A stretch of 64,000 bases of DNA from Lewinellaceae bacterium (GCA_020636355.1 JACJYB010000018.1:1-64000); one strand, 5' to 3'. Positions 6,727 to 15,734 are shown, numbered from the stretch's first letter. Translations and numbers: made by a program. Notes: generated by a model not told the origin, from the letters alone.

Positions 6727-9423
6727 TCATCGCACCAGCGTGATGGTCTCATTAACAAGGCGCTGACGGAGGGTATCCGGATAAAGTAGCAACTGAACCA
6801 GGTAGACGCCGGGTAAGACCAGCCGGCCGTCAGAAGTGCCATCCCAGGATATTTCCCGCAAGTCCTCCCCTTTCTGGTCCAGGATCACATTTCCCCAGCG
6901 GTCACGGATTAAGATGCGATAAGGCATGGCATTAACTGCTGACACCTCCCAGGTATCATTGATCAAATCACCGTTCGGGGTGAATATATTAGGCAGGTAA
7001 ATGGCATCCCCTTTAGCCGGTCCTATCACCAGGGTGTCTGTGGCTACGCAACCACTAGAGTCCGTGGCCGTAACACGGATAAGCTGTGCGGTGCTATTCT
7101 GAATGACCACCCATTCGGGACAACCGCTACACATCGCCTGCTCGGACAGGTTTTCCCATTCAAGCATGACCGGAGTAAAGTTTAAGTCCAGTCCCAGTCG
7201 AAAAACTGAAGACATAGAATCTTCCACATGGATAACCAGAAAGGGAAATGGATAATCCGGAAGTACTACCTGAATTGTGTCCGTACAACCCTCCGGAGAA
7301 CGGATCCAGAATGTATACATTGAATCCAGCTTAAGTCCACCAAAGTAGCCCGATGCACTTTGTAATTGCCCGATCAATCCCACTCTAGGATCACCGGGTA
7401 AATCCAGAAATCCAAAATCAATGTATCCGCTACGGTCATCACAAGATTCCAATCCCGTTTGTGGCTTAATCACCTGTGGTTCTCCCAGCACTCCAACTAA
7501 AGCAGAATCCGGGACGGAGCAAGTGCCCTGAACGACCAGAAAAGAATGGACTCCGGAGCTCAGTCCCAATCGTTCCAACGAATTAATACCATCCGGCCAC
7601 CACACCTCGATACCACCACTATTTACTGCCGGACGGATTTCAAGCATACCATTCCGACCATTTGGACAGATCGCCGGCTTAGATACCACATCCCATCCCA
7701 TAGGCGTATCCTGAAGGGAAAGGGTACTTGTACAGGAGTCGCCGCTTGCGTCGATAACTGTCCAGACGTAATCGCCGGATGATAAGCCTTGAAAAACAAT
7801 CGATGTATCCGTATTGTACTCCTCCCCATTTAAAACCACACGAAAAGGTCGAAAGCTTCCTGCGAGATCCAGGCGTATGATACCGTCGGTTGCCTGCGGA
7901 CAGGAAGGATGCGTAATTTCCTCAACACAAACCAGTGAATCCGGAAATGAAGTAATGGTGATGCAGGTATCCAGTGGACAAAAGTTAGCTCGTTCCAGAG
8001 TTACACAGTAGGTGCCGGTATCCAGACCTGTCCGGCGAAGAAGACCGGGAAACCCGTCAGCCCAGGTTACTCCCAGCAAATTAAGTGAGGTCTGAATCTC
8101 AATAAAACCAGTTTGACTATTTCCTCCCGGCAGTGTCAGGATCTGCACGGGTATGTTGTCACCTGGCTCTACAATAATTCCCAGCGTCGCCATACAAATC
8201 CGCTGATCATGCGTCCAGGTGACTGCAGCTTCGTATTTTCCTGCTTTAGTGATCGCTATCGACGGTGATAAGGCTCCGGTGTTCCAGGTATACGAAGTAA
8301 AGTCCGTCGAATCAACCGATAGCTTAACGGAATCACCTGGACATATGCGCAATGCACTGCTATGAATCTCCAGATCAACGGTGGTTGGCGCATAAGTATA
8401 TTCTCCTCGGCCGCATATCCCCTGATAGCTCCAAATAACAGTATAATCACCAGCACCATCTCCCGGCTTCAATTTTAACGAGTAATCGGTGGCCGTGGGC
8501 AGGGCGATATTATTCCTATACCATTGGAAGGTCGCATCCGGAGGAGGGGCAGGGTAAAATGCATGGACAAAGAGCTCCACATCGCTGCGGCAGGTATCCC
8601 GGATCGTAACGCCAAGCGATTCATAAGGATCCGGGATCAAACTCAGGTTGTCCAGATGATTGGATTGGAAAACAAGGTCACTTTGACAGGGAAATCCCAA
8701 AAAAAACATTTCGTAACGCTTGTTCACCGGTATCATCAGGCGTTTTGCCAAACGCCGGATAAAAAGCTCCCCATTTTCATAGTCTGACGATGGAAGGCGT
8801 ATGGTATCAATTAATTCCAGACCATAGGTATTTGGAGCTGCACAATCGGTATAAGAGGTGTCAATGATTTGCCGGCAACTTGGCACCCCATAGACATACA
8901 TGATCTCTCGATAGTCTCCATCACATTTTCCTCCTGGTGTCGGGTCTAGCGTAAAATCACAACCGACGACGACATTAAAGCTAAAAATATAGCTCCGACC
9001 GCCCTCCAGAGGCTCGCTAAGACAAGTACCCACCATCTCATGAAAAGGACCACCGGTATTCCTCAGATAGAGTCCATATTCACCCGACACAATCGAATCG
9101 CAATAATTCCCGCAAAGGAATTTATGGGAATATTGTGGTCGACCAATTACATTGTTCCAATAAGCCGGCACCATAGCCGGTCGGTCAAATAGACCGGAAA
9201 ATGCATATCCGGAGGTAGTAGCCGGATCAAGCAGTTCTTCAAAATCGCCATTTCTCAACAAATTGCTACAGTCGCAATCCGGATCCTTAAGATCAATGAG
9301 ACCATCGCCATCGTCATCCATTGCATTATTACATATTTCCTGAGATGGCAGCATGGATGGAATGGCTAGTACCAATAAGCTTGTGAAGATCCTGACCATC
9401 AGGCCATTCTTAATCTTTAGCAT
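6727..9423 (-). CDS. T9SS-exported multidomain protein with CHU_C sorting domain
   Basis: 898 residues. A signal peptide (residues ~9-27) is followed by EICNNAMDDDGDGLIDLKDPDC, an aspartate-rich calcium-binding-type loop common at the N-terminus of exported proteins in this phylum, then a carbohydrate-binding-like beta domain and several immunoglobulin/PKD-like repeats. The last ~85 residues have IFTPNGDLINDTW, RIL(I)RDRWGNVI and WDG...LPGVY, the hallmark of the gliding-motility-associated C-terminal (type B, CHU_C) domain that directs export through the type IX system. Likely a cell-surface or secreted protein; ligand unknown. The second Met (residue 9) is an alternative start. About 400 bp upstream hold a terminator-like hairpin and a leader-like small frame. 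Confidence 0.85.
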   Translation of the reverse strand: MLKIKNGLMVRIFTSLLVLAIPSMLPSQEICNNAMDDDGDGLIDLKDPDCDCSNLLRNGDFEELLDPATTSGYAFSGLFDRPAMVPAYWNNVIGRPQYSHKFLCGNYCDSIVSGEYGLYLRNTGGPFHEMVGTCLSEPLEGGRSYIFSFNVVVGCDFTLDPTPGGKCDGDYREIMYVYGVPSCRQIIDTSYTDCAAPNTYGLELIDTIRLPSSDYENGELFIRRLAKRLMIPVNKRYEMFFLGFPCQSDLVFQSNHLDNLSLIPDPYESLGVTIRDTCRSDVELFVHAFYPAPPPDATFQWYRNNIALPTATDYSLKLKPGDGAGDYTVIWSYQGICGRGEYTYAPTTVDLEIHSSALRICPGDSVKLSVDSTDFTSYTWNTGALSPSIAITKAGKYEAAVTWTHDQRICMATLGIIVEPGDNIPVQILTLPGGNSQTGFIEIQTSLNLLGVTWADGFPGLLRRTGLDTGTYCVTLERANFCPLDTCITITSFPDSLVCVEEITHPSCPQATDGIIRLDLAGSFRPFRVVLNGEEYNTDTSIVFQGLSSGDYVWTVIDASGDSCTSTLSLQDTPMGWDVVSKPAICPNGRNGMLEIRPAVNSGGIEVWWPDGINSLERLGLSSGVHSFLVVQGTCSVPDSALVGVLGEPQVIKPQTGLESCDDRSGYIDFGFLDLPGDPRVGLIGQLQSASGYFGGLKLDSMYTFWIRSPEGCTDTIQVVLPDYPFPFLVIHVEDSMSSVFRLGLDLNFTPVMLEWENLSEQAMCSGCPEWVVIQNSTAQLIRVTATDSSGCVATDTLVIGPAKGDAIYLPNIFTPNGDLINDTWEVSAVNAMPYRILIRDRWGNVILDQKGEDLREISWDGTSDGRLVLPGVYLVQLLLYPDTLRQRLVNETITLVR

Positions 9424-9592
9424 GGAGCTGGTTTTTCGATGTCTAAATGGTTAAGAATGCTTCAAACGAAAATTGAGGAGGCAAGGAAGATTTCACCTTA
9501 TATACGCCACTTATAATGGACAGCCGAATTTGGATGATACGTTGGGTCCTGGGCTAAATATTCTCAAAAAAGTATTGAAATCGCATGAAAAA

Positions 9593-9613
9593 GGCCACAG
9601 AAATTCCGTGGCC
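9593..9613 (-). terminator. intrinsic terminator, minus strand
   Basis: On the minus strand GGCCACGGAA and TTCTGTGGCC pair (one G-U) around a minimal loop and are followed directly by TTTTT. It lies about 205 bases downstream of the tadA stop and 170 bases upstream of the start of the T9SS protein gene, so it could end the tadA transcript, end a separate small RNA, or act as an attenuator of the downstream gene. Confidence 0.65.
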
Positions 9614-9677
9614 CAATCTAAAGTGTTGTTGAAAATGAAAATCTAATCGTTCCAGAAGCTCTTTTTCAACGACAACC

Positions 9678-9719
9678 TTAATAGGTATACAGCAACATGC
9701 GGGACATGGCTTTACACAC
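9678..9719 (-). CDS. leader-peptide-like tiny reading frame
   Basis: A 13-codon frame, MCKAMSRMLLYTY, with a GTG start at 9717-9719 preceded by a perfect AGGAGG (complement of 9725-9730) with 5 bases between. Strong Shine-Dalgarno sites are unusual in Bacteroidota. Downstream on the same strand an 8-bp inverted repeat (9628-9635 with 9663-9670) is followed by the terminator at 9593-9613. The order ribosome site, tiny frame, alternative stem, terminator is that of an attenuator. An inner ATG (9705) would give a 9-codon peptide. No codon run points to a particular amino acid. The rest of the gene-free stretch 9424-9817 shows nothing else I can name. Confidence 0.35.
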   Translation of the reverse strand: MCKAMSRMLLYTY

Positions 9720-9817
9720 TAGTCCCTCCTAGATCGATGATCTATTAAGCATAAGCTAATCGTAATCATGAAGACAAATCCGCACCACCGAAGTCACCTA
9801 GTTGAGGCTAGCAGATC

Positions 9818-10282
9818 CTATTTTAACCTGGAGAGTGCACGTTTTTCACGAAAAAATTCCTGTAACAATGTACGGCAGGGCTCCTCCATCAATCCCATCT
9901 CAATTTTGGTTTGAGGATGGAGCAATTCCTTCCCGTAACGCATAAATCCTTCTTTCTCATCGCTGGCGCCAAATACCAACCGGTCCAGTTGCGCCCATTT
10001 CAAGGCGCCTGCACACATGACACAGGGTTCCAGGGTAACGTATAAGGTACAATCGGTAAGGTATTTACTCCCCAGGAATTCAGCGGCGGTTGTCAAAGCA
10101 AGGATTTCTGCGTGTGCCGTCACATCCTGAAGCGCTTCGGTCCGGTTATAAGCCCGGGCGATGATTTGATTTTGACAAACAACGATGGCTCCCACAGGAA
10201 TTTCATCGGCTTCTGCTGCTAACTCCGCCTGCTGCAGGGCAAGCCGCATAAAATGCTCGTCGGAAAATACGGTAAAGTTCAT
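9818..10282 (-). CDS. tadA: tRNA-specific adenosine deaminase
   Basis: 154 residues, usual length. Zinc-dependent deaminase that converts adenosine to inosine at the wobble position of tRNA-Arg. The catalytic HAE motif is at residues 57-59 (zinc ligand H57, proton shuttle E59) and the PCxxC zinc ligands at 86-90 (PCVMC). N-terminal FMRLALQQAELA and the segment GAIVV..N..IARAYNR are typical. Single gene on the minus strand; the region upstream contains the 146-bp repeat array, so it must carry its own promoter near 10290-10420. Confidence 0.93.
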   Translation of the reverse strand: MNFTVFSDEHFMRLALQQAELAAEADEIPVGAIVVCQNQIIARAYNRTEALQDVTAHAEILALTTAAEFLGSKYLTDCTLYVTLEPCVMCAGALKWAQLDRLVFGASDEKEGFMRYGKELLHPQTKIEMGLMEEPCRTLLQEFFREKRALSRLK

Positions 10283-10319
10283 GCAGGTAAAATTACGGAA
10301 GATCAGTGGATGGCGGCGG

Positions 10320-10385
10320 GGATTTAGGATTTAAGATTATTTGATTTGTGATTTAAGATTTGTGATTTAAGATTTGTGATTTCAA
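10320..10385 (+). repeat. GATTTAAGAT-type low-complexity repeat
   Basis: The words GATTTAAGAT, GATTTGTGAT and relatives recur about six times in 65 bases. Simple AT-rich repetition between tadA and the 146-bp array; it has no coding appearance. Confidence 0.7.
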
Positions 10386-10429
10386 GTGATCACGATACCT
10401 GGATGCCTAAAGTCCCTGATACCCCGCTG

Positions 10430-10983
10430 CTAAACCCACCCCTCTTTCCCCTCCCAGGAGGGGACTCGTCACTGATACTCCACAATGCTATCATACGATG
10501 GAAATAATTACTTGGAATTTCAGTAGCGACAATTGAAGCCCTGGTATTCTGGCGCCTTGATACCATAGTACACAGCTAAACCCACCCCTGTTTCCCCTCC
10601 CAGGAGGGGACTCATCACGGCACTCCACAATGCTTACCATAACGATGGAAATAATTACTTGGAATTCAGTAGCGACAATTGAAGCCCTGGTATTCTGGCG
10701 CCTTGATACCATAATGCACAGCTAAACCCACCCCTGTTTCCCCTTCCAGGAGGGGACTCGTCAATCATACTCCAATGCTTATCATTACGATGTAAATAAT
10801 TATTTGGAATTGCAGTAGCGACAACTGATGCCCTGGTATTCTGGCGCCTTGATACCATAGTGCACAGCTAAACCCACCCCTGTTTCCCCTTCCAGGAGGG
10901 GACTCGTCACTGATACTCCACAATGCTTATCATAACGATGGAATTAATTACTTGGAATTTCAGTAGCGACAACTGATGCCTTG
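10430..10983 (+). repeat. 146-bp tandem repeat array, three full units and one partial
   Basis: Units begin CTAAACCCACCCCT at 10430, 10576, 10722 and 10868, an exact spacing of 146 bp three times; the last unit stops after about 116 bp. Each unit contains a strong hairpin (CCCCTCC and GGAGGGG around two bases in the first unit, 10448-10463) and ends with GCGCCTTGATACCATA. Units differ by only a few substitutions and one-base indels. The array fills the gap between tadA and guaB; 10984-11060 that follows is an AC-rich low-complexity stretch (ACCACAAAACC words). Frames that cross two units are repeat translations, not genes. Confidence 0.9.
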
Positions 10984-11090
10984 ATTCCCCATATAACCAC
11001 ATCACCACAAAACCCTAAAACCATAAAACCACAAAACCTACCTCCACACAATTCCCCCATTATCCCTTTCCTCATTTAAACTCAAATTTC

Positions 11091-11098
11091 TATCTTTG
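11091..11098 (+). promoter_or_regulatory. TAnnTTTG -7 element next to guaB start
   Basis: TATCTTTG lies three bases before the ATG of guaB. It matches the Bacteroidota primary sigma factor -7 consensus TAnnTTTG. Because it is so close to the ATG, the transcript would be leaderless or nearly so, or the match is fortuitous and the true promoter is farther upstream. Confidence 0.45.
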
Positions 11099-11101
11099 CA
11101 C

Positions 11102-12583
11102 ATGGAAACAAAAAATAACGGCTTACCAAAGGAAATTGTCGAAGCGCTCACATTTGATGATGTCCTGCTAATTCCCTCTTATTCAGAAATCTTACCTCGC
11201 GAAGTGGATATTTCCACGCAATTGACGACGGATATCCGTTTAAATGTCCCCATCGTTTCGGCGGCTATGGATACCGTAACGGAAGAAAAGCTGGCGATAG
11301 CTATCGCACGGGAAGGAGGTATCGGTATAATCCATAAGAATATGTCGATCCAAAAGCACGCGGAACAGGTCCGGTCGGTCAAGCGCTCGGAAAGCGGAAT
11401 GATCAAAGACCCGGTTACCCTGGACAAGGATGCCAAACTGATGGATGCCCTGCAGTTGATGCAGCGATTTAAAATCGGTGGCATTCCGGTCGTGGATGCC
11501 AGCAATCATCTGATAGGCATTCTCACAAACCGGGATATCCGTTTTGAGACCGATCTTGGGAGACCGGTCTCGGAATTGATGACAAAAAACAATCTGGTTA
11601 CCGCTCCGGTTGGCACCGACCTCCAACAGGCACAGGCCATCCTTCAGAAATATAAAATTGAAAAACTTCCGGTGGTAAATGATGAGAATAAACTCGTCGG
11701 ATTAATCACCTATAAGGACATTCTTAAATTAGAGAGTTATCCCAATTCGTGCAAAGATACCCTTGGCCGGCTGGTCGTCGGAGCCGCTCTTGGAGTAGCC
11801 AAAGATACGATGGAACGCCTGGAGGCACTGATTGATGTGGACGTGGATGTCATCGTCATTGACACGGCACACGGCCACTCACAAGGCGTTCTGAACACCA
11901 TCAAAGAGGTGCGTAAGAAGTTTCCGGACTTGCAGATCATCGGAGGAAACGTCGGTACGGGAGAAGGTGCGCTAGCCCTCGTTGAAGCCGGGGTGAATGC
12001 GGTGAAAGTGGGTATCGGTCCCGGCAGTATATGCACCACCCGGATTGTCACCGGCGTGGGTGTGCCCCAACTTTATGCTATCATGTCTGTCGCACAGGCA
12101 CTGCAAGGTACGGGTATCCCTGTGATCGGAGACGGCGGTATCCGCTATACCGGAGATATAGCCAAAGCCATTGCATCCGGAGCCGATACCATCATGGCCG
12201 GATCGCTCTTCGCCGGGGTTGAAGAGGCACCCGGTGAGACGGTCATATTTGAAGGACGAAAGTTTAAGATTTACCGGGGTATGGGTTCATTAGGCGCCAT
12301 GCAGATGGGTTCGAAAGATCGCTATTTTCAGGATGTAGAAGATGATATAAAAAAGCTGGTCCCCGAAGGCATTGAAGGCCGGGTCCCCTTTAAAGGCACC
12401 CTGTCTGAGGTTATGGTACAATATACCGGAGGGCTGCGGGCTAGCATGGGCTATTGCGGGGCAGCCACGATACCAAAATTACAGCAAGCGCGATTGGTTA
12501 AAATTTCTTCGGCTGGAGTCTCTGAGAGCCACCCCCACAATATCACCATCACCAAGGAAGCTCCCAACTACAGCAGGCGCTAA
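11102..12583 (+). CDS. guaB: IMP dehydrogenase
   Basis: 493 residues from ATG 11102; a TTG six bases upstream adds nothing conserved. NAD-dependent oxidation of IMP to XMP, the committed step of GMP synthesis in the cytoplasm. LTFDDVLLIPSYSEILP opens the barrel, two CBS domains occupy roughly residues 95-210, GPGSICTTR carries the catalytic Cys, and the flap has MGSLGAMQ..SKDRYFQ. Complete and of family length. The stop TAA shares its last A with the ATG of the following DNA glycosylase gene, so both are translated from one message. Confidence 0.96.
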   Translation: METKNNGLPKEIVEALTFDDVLLIPSYSEILPREVDISTQLTTDIRLNVPIVSAAMDTVTEEKLAIAIAREGGIGIIHKNMSIQKHAEQVRSVKRSESGMIKDPVTLDKDAKLMDALQLMQRFKIGGIPVVDASNHLIGILTNRDIRFETDLGRPVSELMTKNNLVTAPVGTDLQQAQAILQKYKIEKLPVVNDENKLVGLITYKDILKLESYPNSCKDTLGRLVVGAALGVAKDTMERLEALIDVDVDVIVIDTAHGHSQGVLNTIKEVRKKFPDLQIIGGNVGTGEGALALVEAGVNAVKVGIGPGSICTTRIVTGVGVPQLYAIMSVAQALQGTGIPVIGDGGIRYTGDIAKAIASGADTIMAGSLFAGVEEAPGETVIFEGRKFKIYRGMGSLGAMQMGSKDRYFQDVEDDIKKLVPEGIEGRVPFKGTLSEVMVQYTGGLRASMGYCGAATIPKLQQARLVKISSAGVSESHPHNITITKEAPNYSRR

Positions 12584-13188
12584 TGGGTAAACTGCAAGCT
12601 CCTTTTTATCTAAGGGATGATGTCGTGGCAATCGCTCAGGAATTGCTGGGAACGATATTGGTCACGGAGTGGGAAGGAGTCCGCACCACAGCACGCATCG
12701 TCGAAACAGAAGCCTACCGAGGTCCGGAAGACAAAGCCAGTCATGCCTACAACAACCGCCGCACTGCCAGGACCGAAGTGATGTTCGGGCCGGGAGGTCA
12801 TGCCTACGTCTACCTCTGCTACGGCATTCATCATCTATTCAACGTAGTTACCGGGCCTGCTGAAATACCTCACGCCGTCCTGGTCCGCGCTGTAGAGCCT
12901 CTGGCAGGTATCGATATCATGATGGCCCGCCGCCAGCGTACGCAAACAAAGAAGTTAACATCCGGCCCGGGGCTGGTGGGTCAGGCTCTGGGGCTTTCCA
13001 CCATCCACTCCGGACTTGCACTGACAACCGGTGACAGCATCTGGATTGAGGAGCAAAGACTGGAAAAAGGCGAAGTTGTTATTTCCTCCCCGCGGATTGG
13101 AATTGATTATGCCGGAGAATGCGCTACCTGGCCCTGGCGCTTTTACCTGGCCGGCAATCCATGGGTAAGTGGCAAAAGGAACGTCTGA
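12583..13188 (+). CDS. 3-methyladenine DNA glycosylase (AAG/MPG family)
   Basis: 201 residues. Base-excision repair glycosylase that removes alkylated purines. Typical segments: APFYLRDDVVAIAQELLG at the start, IVETEAYRGPEDKASHA with the active-site Glu, and MFGPGGHAYVYLCYGIHHLFNVV, followed by LVRAVEP and SGPGLVGQALG. Start overlaps the guaB stop by one base, which suggests translational coupling. The 3' end faces the convergent Nudix regulator gene with only 11 bp between them. Confidence 0.92.
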   Translation: MGKLQAPFYLRDDVVAIAQELLGTILVTEWEGVRTTARIVETEAYRGPEDKASHAYNNRRTARTEVMFGPGGHAYVYLCYGIHHLFNVVTGPAEIPHAVLVRAVEPLAGIDIMMARRQRTQTKKLTSGPGLVGQALGLSTIHSGLALTTGDSIWIEEQRLEKGEVVISSPRIGIDYAGECATWPWRFYLAGNPWVSGKRNV

Positions 13189-13199
13189 AGTCTATTCAA

Positions 13200-13892
13200 T
13201 CACAATGGTTTGAAACTATATAGATAAGGCGCCTTATGGGCTTTGCCGGTAAAGCGTTTTTCATGACGCACCAACTGATCGGATGCAAGCAGCTTGCGTT
13301 GAAACGCCGACCGGTGGAGCTTGGTATCCAGGATCGCTTCATAAACGTTTTGCAGTTCCTGCATGGTAAAACGCTCCGGCAGTAGATTGCCGCCAATCAG
13401 TTTCTGGTCCAGGTTGGTACGCAATGTCTCCAGAGCCTTTGCCACAATTTCCGCATGATCCAACATCAACGGCGGAAGCTCATTCATGGGATACCATTCA
13501 CAGGAATCCGATAAGGCATCCGGCTGGGGTACCACATCGTTGTAATTGATCAGCGCATAATAGGCCACCGAGATAAACCGCTCCAGCAACCATTCCCATC
13601 CGTTAATTTCCAATTCGTTAGCCTGGATAATCTTTGCCATGATTTCTGGCTGATAGCGTGCGACATCGCCAAAGGTGTAAAATTGCTCCAGGTAAATGTT
13701 ATCCAATCCGGTGCGTTCTTTCAGACCTCGTTTTACGGCATCATTGAGGTTCTCATCCATTTGGACAAAACCACCTGGTAACGCAAATAGTCCGGTATTG
13801 TGGTATTCCATGATCAAAATCTTCAGGGTCTGACCGGAAAACCCAAAAACCACTGAATCAAATGCAATATGATTTAAATATTCGGTTGCCAT
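13200..13892 (-). CDS. Nudix-domain transcriptional regulator (NrtR/AraR-like)
   Basis: 230 residues: Nudix domain (about 8-150) plus a C-terminal winged-helix segment (about 160-230; ERFTMQELQNVYEAI..TKLHRSAFQRKL). The Nudix box (residues 40-63) keeps E47, R55, E59 and G62 but has Gly at 56 and Arg at 60 where catalytic Nudix hydrolases have Glu, so hydrolysis is probably lost, as in sugar- or ADP-ribose-sensing NrtR/AraR regulators. It is transcribed away from a carboxylesterase gene; the shared 109-bp gap holds a perfect inverted repeat that is a good operator candidate. Effector unknown. Confidence 0.85.
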   Translation of the reverse strand: MATEYLNHIAFDSVVFGFSGQTLKILIMEYHNTGLFALPGGFVQMDENLNDAVKRGLKERTGLDNIYLEQFYTFGDVARYQPEIMAKIIQANELEINGWEWLLERFISVAYYALINYNDVVPQPDALSDSCEWYPMNELPPLMLDHAEIVAKALETLRTNLDQKLIGGNLLPERFTMQELQNVYEAILDTKLHRSAFQRKLLASDQLVRHEKRFTGKAHKAPYLYSFKPL

Positions 13893-13962
13893 CCTCTAAA
13901 TCCTCAAAACGTTCGCCTATTAGAATATCCAAAGATAGAATAGGAATTACAGAAAAAAGGAA

Positions 13963-13993
13963 TTATTATTGTAACATTGTGTGACAATAATAA
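13963..13993. promoter_or_regulatory. perfect inverted repeat, likely operator of the Nudix regulator
   Basis: TTATTATTGT (13963-13972) and ACAATAATAA (13984-13993) are perfect 10-bp arms separated by 11 bp. The site lies in the divergent gap between the Nudix regulator and the carboxylesterase and ends 8 bases before the esterase ATG at 14002, where a bound protein would block transcription or initiation. Nudix-type regulators of this phylum bind palindromes of about this size; the assignment is an inference from position and symmetry. Confidence 0.6.
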
Positions 13994-14001
13994 AATAAGC
14001 T

Positions 14002-15633
14002 ATGCAAAAATGGAATTTTCTGGTTGTGTTCCTGTTGGGCACCCTGCTACTCAACGCACAATCTAACGATGCTTTTGCAGTTCGTGTCACCACCGATAAA
14101 GGGGTGATCGAAGGCAATTATGAGGTTAAAACGGGCTTGCAACAATACTTCGGCATACCGTATGCCAAACCTCCCATCTATGACCTGCGGTGGAAAGCAC
14201 CCCAGCCCATGGATCCCTGGGATGGTGTAAGGCAAACCAAACATTTTGGTCCCCGCGCCGTCCAGGCGGCGGTCTTTGGCGATATGGATTTCCGTTCCGA
14301 TGGCATCAGTGAAGATTGTCTGTATCTGAATGTATGGACGCCGGCCAAGCACAATACCACGGGCCTGCCGGTACTGGTCTACTTCTATGGAGGTGGGAAT
14401 GTGGCTGGTGACGGCTCCGAACCTCGCTACGATGGAGCCAGTATGGCCCAGAAAGGGATGGTCGTGGTTACAGTGAATTACCGTTTGAACATTTTCGGCT
14501 TCTATGCACATCCCGGATTGAGCGCTGAAGCACCTTACCATGCTTCGGGAAATTATGGCTTACTTGACCAGCAAGCCAGCCTGCAGTGGGTTCACGACAA
14601 TATTGCAGCTTTCGGCGGCGACCCGAAGCACGTCACCATCGCAGGAGAATCTGCCGGATCGATCGGCGTAAGCATGCAAATGGCATCCCCATTGACCAAG
14701 GGGCTTATCGCCGGGGCTATCGGTGAAAGCGGTGCCGGCATCAATCCTACCATGGCCCCAGTATCCCTTGCCGAGGCCGAAAAGACCGGAGAAGAATTTG
14801 CCCAGAAGGCAGGATATACCCTTGAGCAAATGCGCGCCATGAGTACCCGGGAAATCTATGAAATTTACCAGGAATCAAGACGTTTTGGATTCCCAGCGGT
14901 CATCGACGGGTATTTTTTACCCAAGACCTTACCTGAGATCTTCGCTGCCGGCGAACAGTCGAAAGTGCCCTTACTGGTCGGATGGAATTCTTCGGAAATT
15001 CCCGGCATGGCTTTCATGCAGGGACAACCGTATACCAAAGAAGCCTACCAACAAAAAGTCAAAGAAGCCTATCCCAATGACTATGGGGAAGTGCTGAAAT
15101 TATACCCGGACAAAGATGCCGGCACCATCGAATGGTCGGCCACGGCATTGGCGAGTGACCGGTTTATCGCCTATTCAACCTGGAAATGGTTTGACCTCGC
15201 CCGCAAAAACAGCTCGCAGAAAGTGTTCCGGTACCTCTACAGCAAAAAGCGTCCTCCTCTGGTCGATCAGAACCTGGCCTCAGGGCTGGCTGGTGGCACC
15301 GTTAGGCGTGACGCCAATACACCGCCCCCGCCTCAACCGATCGGAGCGCCGCATGCTTGTGAGATCGAATATTGCATGGGCAATCTACCATTGGTTCCGG
15401 ATTATGCCTGGACCGAAGACGATTATACCGTATCGAAAACCATGCAGCAGTATTTCGCCAATTTCATCATGCATGGAGATCCGAACAGTGAAGGGCTTCC
15501 GGAATGGCCAGCAGCTGATGCTCAGTCCACCACCCCACCGGTGATGATCATCGATGTGACCAGCCATTCCGTAAAAGCGGATAACGACGCACGGTATCAG
15601 TTTCTGGACAAGCAGTATATGAACAATAAGTAA
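14002..15633 (+). CDS. secreted type B carboxylesterase
   Basis: 543 residues with a signal peptide (1-19, ending LLLNAQ). Alpha/beta hydrolase of the carboxylesterase/para-nitrobenzyl esterase family: FGIPYAKPP and SEDCLYLNVWTP are family hallmarks, YGGGN (129-133) forms the oxyanion hole, GESAG gives nucleophile S217, and a Glu in GWNSSEIPG and a His in GAPHACEIEY complete the triad. It probably acts on ester substrates in the periplasm or outside. The inverted repeat immediately upstream suggests control by the divergent Nudix regulator, so its substrate or product may be linked to that regulator's effector. Confidence 0.88.
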   Translation: MQKWNFLVVFLLGTLLLNAQSNDAFAVRVTTDKGVIEGNYEVKTGLQQYFGIPYAKPPIYDLRWKAPQPMDPWDGVRQTKHFGPRAVQAAVFGDMDFRSDGISEDCLYLNVWTPAKHNTTGLPVLVYFYGGGNVAGDGSEPRYDGASMAQKGMVVVTVNYRLNIFGFYAHPGLSAEAPYHASGNYGLLDQQASLQWVHDNIAAFGGDPKHVTIAGESAGSIGVSMQMASPLTKGLIAGAIGESGAGINPTMAPVSLAEAEKTGEEFAQKAGYTLEQMRAMSTREIYEIYQESRRFGFPAVIDGYFLPKTLPEIFAAGEQSKVPLLVGWNSSEIPGMAFMQGQPYTKEAYQQKVKEAYPNDYGEVLKLYPDKDAGTIEWSATALASDRFIAYSTWKWFDLARKNSSQKVFRYLYSKKRPPLVDQNLASGLAGGTVRRDANTPPPPQPIGAPHACEIEYCMGNLPLVPDYAWTEDDYTVSKTMQQYFANFIMHGDPNSEGLPEWPAADAQSTTPPVMIIDVTSHSVKADNDARYQFLDKQYMNNK

Positions 15634-15645
15634 TTCCATAAACGG

Positions 15646-15681
15646 GTGATCACCTGGTCATCTTCCTGGCCAGGTGGTCAC
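15646..15681 (+). terminator. hairpin after the carboxylesterase gene
   Basis: GTGATCACCTGG and CCAGGTGGTCAC pair over 12 bp (one G-U) around a 12-base loop, starting 12 bases after the stop codon. There is no T-run after it, so it may be a weak terminator or an mRNA-stabilising 3' structure. Confidence 0.45.
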
Positions 15682-15734
15682 ACCTCCTACCCATTGCTAC
15701 CTGAAGTTTTCTATCTTCCCGAAAAATTTGCCTT

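Noticed and set aside
10430..10983. CRISPR array
   Set aside because: The whole 146-bp unit is repeated with no unique spacers, and no cas genes are near.
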